Assembly: GCF_022539315.1 (NCBI RefSeq)
Contig: NC_066316.1
Span: 64,213,994-64,277,993 of the forward strand
Reading direction: 5' to 3'
Source of the DNA: Serinus canaria
Lineage: Eukaryota; Chordata; Aves; Passeriformes; Fringillidae
DNA length: 64,000 nucleotides
Shown here in pieces: positions 27,301 through 39,300 of the stretch (the first letter of the stretch is position 1; each line of letters begins with the position of its first letter). Made by a program: the position numbers and the translations under genes. The notes under the pieces were generated by a model. The model made no database searches and was not told the DNA's origin. It worked only from the letters and a program-made list of their open reading frames with translations.

Positions 27301-30300
27301 TGTTTCAGGATGACTGGCTGTTCACTCTGTAGATGTGTTTCCTTTCACTGTAGACCAGCCAAGGCTTTTTAGAATATCGATATGTTTGTATCACTTGGCA
27401 CAGTCATCTAAGGGCTTGCTGTCTCCATGCAAAGGATTTCTGATGATGTTATTAAGGATCATTTTAAACAGCCTCTGTCACCAGTTTGTCAGCAGCAGAA
27501 TATATCTTAAGCCCTATGAGTGGCATTCCTGCCTGCTCCCATATCCTTTAGATCTACAGGACTGCTATTCATATGCTGTTACTGTCAGATACATAGACAG
27601 CAGTGCACTACCAGGATATCAACACAGTTTGGGGACAGTTTGTCATGTTGGTAGCACTGCTATATTCTATAGGGAATTACTGGTTGTTTGAATATAACTC
27701 AAAGGAGCACAGAGACAAGTTTGCAGGAGTTTTTCACTGAGATCTCTCATGCCAAAGAAATTTTGGGTTCCTTTCTGAGAGGAAAGGAGGAGTTCCACTT
27801 TTTAAACACTTCACAGGTTGTTGACAGAGGGAGAGAGTTCTGGGAGTGAGAGGGGGTGTTTCTGTGTGTATTATAAACAGTATGTGTATGTAATTATTCT
27901 GACAAACAGGAAGAGTGGTTACAATTCTTACCTGTCCATGCCTGTAAGCCAAAAGCTAGTGTTTTCTTGTGACACTTGTTGCATTGTGAATGAATTTATC
28001 TCAACCTGCAAAGGCAATAGGATAGACTATTGCTTCGGCAAAAAACGCGCTTCCAGTTAACTGCTTTTCTTTGTTCCTCCCTGCCTCCCATTTTTCTGTT
28101 CTTCCAACCTACATACTTAAAATCTTTTTCCTTCCTGTAGCTGGTGAACAGTGTTCAATCTCTCATATTTTTATTTGAAGCAAAGAAGTGTAGTATCATC
28201 ATTTTACAGGTGGGAAGCTGAAGGACAAACAGGCAGAAAAAAAAGAGCATTGTTACATAGCAGTTAAGGAGATTATTACATTTTCAGTACAGTTGCTAGG
28301 TTGAGTTTTAAACAGGCTGGACAGGTAGCAATCTGAAAACAAACTTAAACCCTAGCACAAGTTAATTATATATTAGATTAGAGTTTATGTATTTTTAAAT
28401 ATTTCTCATTAATTTGCTTAAAACATTACATATATTTTTTTACTGGCAGAAATCCTTTAATTGGGTCTTTGCTTCTATAATATTACAGGAATTTGTTTTT
28501 AAATACAGAAGCATTAAATGATAATAAAGGAGAATAGGCAGTGCAACTAAAAAATTTTCTAGGTCAGAATTAGGAAATACTGAAAAACACCAGGATGGCT
28601 TGGCTCCCATTAGTAATAATTGTGGAAATTACAGGGTTTTTTGTAATGTCACAGGTGTGTCGTCTGCAAGACCTAGTACGAAAAAGTGAGCAAGGCCTCG
28701 GGACTGCAGAAGGACATATCTCCAGTCTTCAAGAAGCTCAGGAAATACTCCAGAAAGAACTAGAATTAACTAGAGCAAGACTGCGAGAGACCACAGATTC
28801 GCTGTATAGTGTTGAGGTAACCATGCTGTTGGAGAATAAGTTGTGCAAAGCACAGTTAGGGCGATTTTGGTCTTGTTTTTAAAATAGCTAGAAGTGTTAT
28901 GGGTTGCCCATGACAGAAGGAGCCTCATATGGCTTCATTAAAAGAGATTTCTATTTTGAGAAGAAAATTTAAAAAATGGAAACTAGGATAGGTTCTTTTG
29001 GGGCTTGGGGTTTTTTTATTTTTATTTTAGTGGTTGGTTTTTTCGGGGTGGGTATTTTTTGTTTTCAGAACATTTTTAGTATTTAATAGGTAGTGCTTCA
29101 GGCATATCTTTGGATGGTTAATGTAAGTTGTAGGTGCCAAAACATGTCCATACAAAATATGTTCAGGGCTTTAATAGAATTTTATGATAGAATATGAGTT
29201 AACACTTGCAATTCCAGACAGTTCATGTCATGATACAAAACAAGGTCCAGAGCTTACTAACTCTGAAATTCACAGAAATCTTTTTGATGAGTTATTTGAA
29301 TACATATATGCCATGTTTTCCTTGGAAAATTAGCACAGTCTTCATTTCAGGCTCGAATTTGGAAATTCAGGAAAGACTTGAGAATCATTTTTATATATAT
29401 GCTAGGATATCTGTAAGGATAGCAGACTGTCACCTAGAAAATGTGACCACTTTATACCATTAAGCAATTAATTTGCCTAGGCACAAGTATATTGTCATTT
29501 TAATTGGCTTAGATGGAAATAGAATTGTCAGTTAGTCTGTCAATAGCTTATTGACTGCAATACTGAGCAAACATTTCCCTTTTGTTTCCTCAGTCAAGAA
29601 TGTACATTTATAAGATCACAGAAGTATTTGACATAGAGCAGCAAATATTATACTTTTTCTTCACTAACATGTTTTCATATTTTTTAACCAAACCAACCTG
29701 AAACAGATTATTGGCATATTTTTTTTATTTCTTTCAGCTGTAGTCATTAGAGGTGCACAATATTATAGTTTATAACTTTCTCTATATGTTTTTTAAAATG
29801 TCTCTAAATGTTATTATTAACCACTATTGCTCTCTTCACCTATTAAAACATTTAAATATTCATATATAGTAGATTACTGGCAATAAAATTTATCTTAACA
29901 GAATTTAAAATTTATCAAAATGCTGCAGAAAAGGTCTCATTTTAAAAATTATTAATTCAATTTAGGGGGTTATGTTTGCTTCATGAATGAAGCAAGCACT
30001 GCTGAACAACAGTCATGTAAGTAGTATTTCTAGGTGTTACCTATTCTAGTATAGTAAAATTTCAGCAGAAATTGATGGGAATTTTAAAGGTGTTCCTTGT
30101 GTTCAGACTGTGAAACCTCGTTTCTAGCAGGCTTGTCCTTTTGAGAAACAGAAATGAACTTTGAACTTTGTATCACATACGGATAGCTCACACTTTGAAA
30201 TTCAAATACTGGATATATGATGCTCTAAAAAATTTTAAAAATAAAATTCAAAGCATTCTTTACAAAGGACCTAAGCCACACGCTTAGGTGTGAAGTAAGT

Positions 30301-33300
30301 CCTTCAGTGAAGGGGACTTGTTGACCTTTTGAGGTTCTTTGTAACATAAATTATTGTGTGATTCAACGTTAATGGTATCTGAAAAGATTGCAGAATGACT
30401 TACTGGAAAATCGCTTTTTATAGGAATACAGACTTCTGTTTCACAAATAAGAAATATCAGGAGATGTATAAGCATTAATTGTGCATAACTAGGAATTTCA
30501 CACTGAAGAAATTGTAGTTCAAATTTATGAGTCAATTGTAATTGATATTTTTATTATAAATACACTCACTTAATGTTTGAAATACACTTTTGCTGCTGAT
30601 CAGTCTCTATTGTAAAGTTTGTACTTGCAGGGAGAACTAGATCAGGAGAGACAACAGCATGAGGCAATGATTGCTGCCATGAGAGAAGAGGAGAAGTTCA
30701 AAGTTGACAGAATGGCACGTGACTTGGAAATAAAATGGACAGAAAATCTTCGGCAAGTATTATTTTTTTAGTCTTTATTAATAAATGAACTATGTATTAT
30801 ATGCAAATGTACTATCAAATGAAATGTAAAGCAAATGTTTCTGTTATTTAAGATTTCCCAATTAGTACTGAGATTGTAATTCTTTCGTACCTCTTGCACA
30901 AGGTCCCACTGTATTTTAGTTATCTGTCCTTTGTTTTTAGACAGGAATGTAATAAGCTTCGTGAAGAGCTGAGGCTGCAGCATGAAGAGGACAAGAAGGC
31001 AGCCATGACTCAGTTGTTGCAGCTGAAAGAACGTGAAAAAAATGCAGCAAGGGATGGATGGCAAAAAAAGGTCGAAGATCTTTTAGACCAGGTAACTAAC
31101 TATAGTGTCTTTGGGATTTGGAAAGCCATTACAATTTAATTGTTGGTGTCCTAATACCAACTGGATTAAGTAAATTAAATCAATTGTGATACCTGGCTTT
31201 TAACTGAAATTTGTTAGCATAGGACTTTTTAACCTAATCATGATTACATATTTTAATAATATGTGGATATAATTTTAGTTATGTGAATGTTGTTCTTTAC
31301 ACTGAATGTGAATAAAACTTTTTACAGTTTTGAGGGGAGGAGGGAGAGGATGTTGATAGTCTCACTTCTTCACTACAAGATTGTTTTGATTTTGTCTGCT
31401 CACTTGTGCTGTTAAATATCTACCAATGCTAATTGTTTGGATTTAAAGGTATCCCCTATCTTTACAAAAGTAATAATCCCCTCTGTGTACAAGAATAACA
31501 CTGTACAAGTCTCTGAGAAAACAAAATGTGTCTCAGTTTCTATGACACATTTATAGCAGCTATGTCTTAAGTGATTTTGGCCATTTTTTGGGGATAATTT
31601 TGTGTGAATACTTGTCGAGATAAGGCACGAAATGATGACACAGACACTGCTGCTCTCGAGGGGAACAAAAGAGAGCACCTTTATTTTCTGACTCCAACAT
31701 TTATAGTTTTCCAAAGGTGACAGTGGATTGGAGGGTGACAGTGCCACCTCTCCAATGCCACTGGACAGACCAAGGGTCCATCAATTCTCTCCACCTCCAT
31801 GAAAGAATGCAAAACATAGGTTATTTACAGAATTGTGTGTGAGAAAGTTTGTTGAGAGAATATAAACATCAGAAGGCTTACAAAGTTTTACAAAATCAGG
31901 GCGACAAATACTGAGGTTTTTTAATGGTAACTCTTATTTATCATCTCAGTTATGTTAGATAATTCAAAGAAAATACTTGCTTTGTACTTTTTCCAAACCA
32001 TAAATGCTGTAGAACTGGTTTTATCGACTCCAGTTTGAAGAAATAGCTGATAATGAACAAACATACTTTAAAGTAAGAGTAACAGATTTTGGAACTCATT
32101 AAATGACTGAAATGAATTGAAGTGATTTCAGGGTTTTATTGTGGGATGACTTTTAATTTGCTGTCTAATTTGGGAAGTGCACACATTTGATTATACAGCC
32201 TATCACAGGAGCATGTCACAATATATTTTGCTGATGGGGGAATTTAAGCTCATCAAGTCTTGTGGTTTCGGCTCATAAAAGCTGGAGGTTTTCAAAGTTC
32301 TTGGTCTGTTACTTGTTACTGGGGCATAAAGAGAATTGGACTCATTTGATTCTACTTTGATTTGATTTCACATTACCCAAGTTTCATTTACTTTCTTTAC
32401 TTCTACCTGTAAATAGCATTTTGTCTTGAAAGGGGTCTATTTAACTTTACATAGTTTTAACATACTTTTATCTCTGCCTTTCAAAAATACCATGTTAAAT
32501 CTAACCTACAGTTTCGGAATGGAAAATTACCGTGTTACAAGTTAACTTTTTTTTTCTGCCTGTGCAAGAAATTTTGGAATCAGAAAGCTAACTGTAGTAA
32601 GGAGAATTTAGAAGAGAATTTTCGGACATAGGAAAAGGTATATGCAAAATGTTTTTTTTTCTTTTTCTTCATATCTTTTACTGTATCAGAACTGTATGCA
32701 AATAAATTAACAGCCTGTGAGATATATTTTTTTTTAAATCCAGCTGTGACTTTCCATACCGCTGTTTGAATTGGGTAGGTATTTAACAGAAATTGAAAAG
32801 GTAGTGTTGGTAGTAGGGAATTAAGCTTTCCCTCTGTAAGAATCTGTATTTTATCCATTACAGCTGGAAAAGAGAGAATTCCAGACCATAGTGTAAGAAA
32901 TTAATAACTTAATTCTTGGAGAAATGGATTTTTAGTAAGTTTCTTCTGACTGCAGTACACAAAACATAGTCTCTGAGAGTTGTAGTGACCTGGATCACAG
33001 AATCACAGACTTGCTTAGACTGGAAGAGGTCTCAGGAGGCTGAATTCAGCACTGAATTAGAAGGTTGCTTAGGGCTCTGTCCAGTCAGCTCTTGAATAAT
33101 CTCTAAGGATGAAGATTCCACAGCATCTCTGAATAATCTCAGTTATTGCCTAATTATCCTCATGGTCAGCTTTTTCTTTCTATTTAGGCAGAATCATCTC
33201 TGTTTCAGTTTGATTGTAGTCTCTCATTGTTCTGCTGTCCACCTTTGTAACAAGACTGGGTCCACTTTCTCCTAGGTACTGGAAAAGTATTAAGTCCCAC

Positions 33301-36300
33301 AAAGCCATTTCTTCTTTAGCCTGAGCAAACAGAATTACCTCAGAAGGATATCTGTTCCAGTCCCAGCGTTCTTGGTGGTAGCTCTCCACTGAATATGAGC
33401 AAGTCTATCAATATGTGTCTTGTACCAAAGCTGAATGAGCTGGAGGAGGAGACAGAATATGCCCTCCAGGTGATGTGCAGTGAGGGCCAAGTCGATGGCA
33501 CTGGTCCCTTCCCTCAAACTACTGATTGCTGCTGCAGTGCAGTGTGCTGCTGGCACTCAGTGCTGCTACACCACTCTGCTGATTCATGTGTAGTCTACCG
33601 TCAACGAGGTTTTGCAAAGCAGGTCTGTGACCCAGTATGGACCGGTGTATGGGTTTGGTCCTTCCTGTGTCCAGGACCTTGCATTTGTCTTTACTGAATT
33701 TTGTGTGGTTCCTGTCAGCCTGTACTTATAACCTAGATGGGTCCCTCTGGATAGCAGCCAATTTTTTTTCAGTGTATGATATCCTTTCCACTGCGTTGCC
33801 CTCCACCTTTTATTCTTCCCAGCTTGGTGTCACCCACAAGCTCCATAAGGATGCTCCTCTGTCTCCTCCTCCAGGACTGATAAGGTACTGAAATAAGCAG
33901 GTCCTGGAATGCTTTAGAAATTCTACCCTGAACTAGAACTGCCTGAGATACTGCAGTAGTGCTGTGAAATTGTGGATTTGTTACACCCTGGTTTTAATTT
34001 GTGGGAAGATGTATTCAAATCCCATTTGAAAGTTGTGAAGCCTGTATAAAATTAGGAAGAGAGGGAATCCAGCTTCTCTTTCTGCAATTCAAATTTTTAC
34101 ACCTGAAATAGTGGTCTGCTATATACCAGTAATATTATACAATGATTTATCAAAGCAATACAAGACCAGGGTCTGTGCTAAAAATTTGTGAATCCTGATT
34201 TGACAACAAATGTGGCTGATGTGTGTTCTTTGTGTTGAGAAAGTGTCTCGAGATTCACCACTTAGTTGTATAAAGGTTGAATTCAGAAATTAAATGCTCA
34301 CCAATACAGGTGCCATTTTCTAATATGTATTGGTGCATCTCTGATTTGATTTAAAATAAGCTACAAGGAAGTGTATTTCCTATCTTGAAGTGTAGAAACG
34401 GTTATGTAATCATAAAGGGCTGAAAAAACAGGTTTGAATATAGCTACCTAAACTGTAGAAAAATACAACGTAGAGTATGCCCAACTGGGAATACTGCTGG
34501 CTGGTGCTGGAAAGCTGAATGAGCAGACACAGATAAAAATGTTAATTAAAAAGAACCCAAACAGTTTCAATCAAAAAAGTTATGCCCATAAAGCTAAGCT
34601 GATTTGAGTTTTTAAAATTATGTTATTCTGATCTACAAATTTCTCCCACTTCTATTTCTTGCATGTTTGAGAGGTGGCATCTAGTTCTTGCATAAAGCTA
34701 GGTAATAGTTTTGTTTTCATACCAGTAATGCTAAATGGTCCCTCACAGAATGCAGGTAGGGTTATTGTTATTCTAACAGTATAGCTTTGTTATGAATAAA
34801 AGAGTCTTCTTGAGATGAAATGCTACTCAGCTGATTAAATGCTTAAACACTTTCTTGCTGGTTGCAAAGCACCATCAACACTTAAATGTGGTTGGTAATT
34901 TAACTAGATCATAGTCTAGAGACCAAATGTGTAGTTTTTATCTCTGATACACAAAATTATTCTAGAAGACAAAAAAGAAAGTGCTTTTTCCTTTTTCCCT
35001 TGTAAATTGCACCATTCAAGGGTTTCATAATGAAATATGCAGTGAATTCAGCTATGCTTGCTCCTTTCCATTCCTCTTAGCTCTATAATGGGGTTTTAAC
35101 GCTTTTCTTAAAAATGTTTTACTGCTGAGAAAGCTTCAGCCAAGGCCAAAAAAGCTGGAATTTTCTTTTTCTTTTTCCTTTTTTTTTTTTTTTTTGAAAG
35201 CATAAGCATGTTCTTTCTTTGTCTGTTTTGTGCAACCTTCATTTCTGGGTACTGAAACATACAGGTTAAGATTTGTATTCTTCTTATCTGTTTCTTCTTG
35301 TGATATGTTTTTTTCAGTAAACAGAATCAAGGGTTCTCATTGTGGACGAACTTTTCTATATTTGAGTAAATATTGGTTCTTCTGTCTTCCTTACTTTTCA
35401 GTAAAATGCTCCAGTAAAGTAAATGTTTTTGTCATTATTTTTTCCCATATGTAGCTTTCCCATTCTTAAGTAGCTTCATACATGGCCAAGCACATGTGAC
35501 ATTCTTCTTTCTTAACTTTGTCAACTTTTCACGCCAAAAATATGTCTTCTATTAAGGGAAATACCAGAAGTAGTACAGCAAGACTGGACTAAAGTATACT
35601 ACATATGTTTTGGTAGCTGTTGTTTGTTTTTCCTACTGCAAAGACTCCTTTTTTGAAAAATATGTTGAGATTTCCTCTTCAGAGTTTGTTTCTGTGATGA
35701 CATGCTCCTTTTTAAACTGTCAAACTAAATAGGAGAAACTTTGACTTGTATCAAAATGTAAATATTTCCTTCTGATGTAGTTATTATTCAAATGGTAGTT
35801 TTCAGGAAATGACAAGCTCAGTCTTGACATACTGGTCTAAAAATCCTGATTATTCTGCTGTTGATGGAATGCTGAGAAAAGTCCCTGGGCTCCTGTGCAC
35901 ATTTATAAATGGCTTTTGATCAGGCATCATCCAGAACCAGTTACTTCTCCATCTTTAGTTGCCTGTGTAGAGGTGCTTATTGCAGAGCTGATGTGCATCC
36001 ACTTCAACAAAATCAGGAAACTCTGCTTTCTTTCCCCAGCACAAGGATTACTGGCCTGTTCCACAGCCTGGGTAATTCCTGCATTAGAAGATTTGCTGTT
36101 AAATGGATGCTGGAAATTTTTACAAGAAATAACCTGAACATACCTTGTATCAGTTTCCAGAAAGAAGGGAGATAAACTTTCAGCACAGAATCATTTTACT
36201 CAGCTCCCTGTCACTTGATATTGTCCTGAACACCCTGTCTAAAGGCTTGTCTGTCAGAAACAGAATGGAAGTAAATTTCAAATAACTCCCTCCTAATTTG

Positions 36301-39300
36301 CTATGGTGATTCTTGTATTCAATAATACTAGTAAGCCTACCATGACATCTAGTGGATGGCAAGAGATGTTGGGCAAGGTTTAAAAAACACTTAAAAATCT
36401 AAAATGTGGAAATCCAAATGAATAAAAAGAAAAGCCATACCAAGGAGGGAGAAAAGAGCAGAGGGCACCCTGGAATGCAGTTCAGGGTAATGTTTTGTAG
36501 CTCTTCTTCAATCTGTAAATACCTGTTTTTCCAAAGGAGCATGCTTGCTTTGACTGTTAAAAATTTTGACAAGTTAATACAGCTCTCAAAACTATGGTCT
36601 TAATAGGACTGTGCTGTAACTCATGCAGGCCTCACAGAGAATTAGGAGAGATTTGGGAGTTTCTGCCTAGATCCATTGTCGGTGTGCATCCTGCCACTCA
36701 CCACTGATTTAGAAGAATTAGTGCTCCTGTATTCCAAGTGGGAAACCTGTGCTTTAAACAGATCAGAAACTGCTTCACATGAGCATGTGGATAAACTCAT
36801 AGTATGGACTCACTGCAGCCCTCAGAGAGCCAGCTACTGAGGGTGCTTCCCCTGGTTCCATGACCTTCTACTTCTCAGTAAGGAGTCCCTCTTGTTCTGG
36901 GACTCCCTATTCTCTGCAGAGATGTGATCCTGATGATGAGTTGGTGCGTTTCTTCTCTCCACACTGGTCATTGGAGTGTTGTCTGAAGCTTGGGCATGAA
37001 AACAAATGCCTAACATTCATCTGTTTGTTACAGGCCTTTGGTTTTGGTGAGCCCGTTCAGCCCAGACCGTGCCTTCATCATTATTTACTCTTTGTTTAAA
37101 AGGTTCTGAATATAATGGAGGAAATTCATTAAAGACCATTTATAATTAAGAGCTACTCAGCAAAACAGGCAAATAAAAGCAACAGAACAAATCAATGTTT
37201 TCAAAGTATTTTCAGTAGGACACAATAGGAATACTAACAAGTGTGAGTTTGTTCTCTGTTTTGTAATTAATGTCTTGCTGAACTTCTTCATCTCTCTTTT
37301 GGTTCCTTATTATTTTTCCTCCCATAATGTTGTGTTTAATTCAGTCAAAAATATAAATCTAGGCTAATGTTTGAAGTTGATATTTTCATATACAAAGAAA
37401 CCTGTCTACCTGATCCTAAACTTCCAATTGAAATTTAATGTAATGAGTTTTTGTTCAGCAGTAAAACTGGAGGTGATGGAAAGGCTTTTATTCTATTTGT
37501 CAATGGATGAAAAAAGCATGAAATTCTTAGTATTGTGCCTGAGTAAAAAGTTTAATTTGACATTTGGAAGTTCACACTTCCAAAACTAGTAAACAGAAAT
37601 GTAAGCCAAATCCAACAGTAATGCCATCCCCAAAATAAAATTTTAATCCTTTATTTATGTACGTTTTTCTCTTAAATGTAAGATAAAGACTTTGGCAAGC
37701 ATCTAGTTTCAAAACACTTCCCTTAGCCGCTTTGCTCTGTACTTGCTCAAGGAGTTTTTGCATTTGGTTCAAAACCAATGAAAACAGTGGACACTGGAAG
37801 GAATGAGAGAGAAATGATGAAGTGGAGCAAAATTTGTGTGAGATTCAGCAGTTGATGGAAATTCTAGATTAAGGGCAGTGATACTTCTGTGCTCCAGGAG
37901 AAATGAGTTAAGGTGTGTCTATAATCTTTAAAATCCTGACAGCATTATGACAAATAAATGAATGAAGCTCTAGTAACTTTCCAAACCCTTTAAAAATTAC
38001 CAGGACATTCAAATGCATTTGTTTTTCCCCTGACCACTGAACTTGCACTTTGTTGGATTAAAAAAGTGTATTCTAAAATCCAGACAGATTCAAATCTGCG
38101 AAATACCTAGGCCAACCCATGCCATTCTGTGATTTTGCCTAGAAGTGTGATAGATTCCTAGATCTGAAAAAGAGAAAAATTCCATCTTTTTAAAGCAGCA
38201 AGATAAGTTTCCCACCCTCTGGCATCCTGGAGATAGCATCTTCCCTTTGGGGTTGCTCCAAAACCAGGAGGAAATCAGGACCAATTAGATCCCAGGGATT
38301 ATTAAAGATTTCAGAATGCCTCCTATATACTCCTTTTTCCTCATCAGAAAACTGTTGAGTTTTGAGATAGGGAAAGGACTCTAAATGCTGCTTTTTCTTA
38401 CCAGTCAGAGAGGGCAAACTTTGATGTAGCTCCCCAGTTCCTAGCGTGTCAGAAGCCTCGAGCCAAGTACAAAATGTTGTAGTTGCAAACAGCTGCTTTC
38501 CAAATCTCTGCGGAGTCATCTGCCACGTAAGCACTGCGCAGCCAGAGACTGTACATCTGCTGACAAATCAGTCCTTCTCTTCAAAAAGACCTATCTCAAG
38601 GGAGAGTTTTAGGCTTGTTGTTGCCATTATTAGCTGGATAAAATGGGCTTATGCCAAAGGTCCCCTTGGCTTCTGTGCTAGGCACTTCAGAAACTCATTT
38701 CCTTTACTAATGTCAGATGGGTGCACATAGGATTTGTTCTTCAGAAAGGTAAACAGCATCTCTGGGAGGTCATTCTTAAAATGAAGCAAAGACTGTGTAG
38801 CAATCTAGATCTGCTTTGATAAAACAGATAAAGTAGGAGCTTTCCCAGTAAGGGTGTCAGGTTTTACACAAGAATTCCTGTTTGCCAGCAGTGTTTTCAA
38901 AATTCAGTAAACCATATAGCCAAGTAGGATTGACAAAATATGACATTGAAATGTCAGTGAGGGAAAAGTGTTACATAACTGGTCTTTGGGTGATATGAAG
39001 ACTGATGCTGAAATTAAGTGTCAAGACTCTCTAATCTTGTTGAAAGTAATTTTTTGTTCAGAAAAACCATCAAACAGGAGAACTTCCATGCATTCAATTA
39101 GTTAATGTCCTGTAGGAAACAAGGTAACTGAAAATGTGAAAATGTCACTGGTGCAGTAGATGTCCTTCTTGAGGAAAATTACACCGTTTCATCACCAAGA
39201 ATGGCCCCTGTGACAGCTGTGATGGGAACACAAGCAACTGTTCATTACAGCAAGACAACACAAAGCTTGAATAGCTTCAAATTACTAAATCTGTTTTTTA

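Noticed and set aside
38090..38140. CCAACCCATGCCATTCTGTGA as a + strand CR1 end
   Set aside because: Similar to a CR1 3' terminus, but the upstream sequence shows no further CR1 text I can identify.
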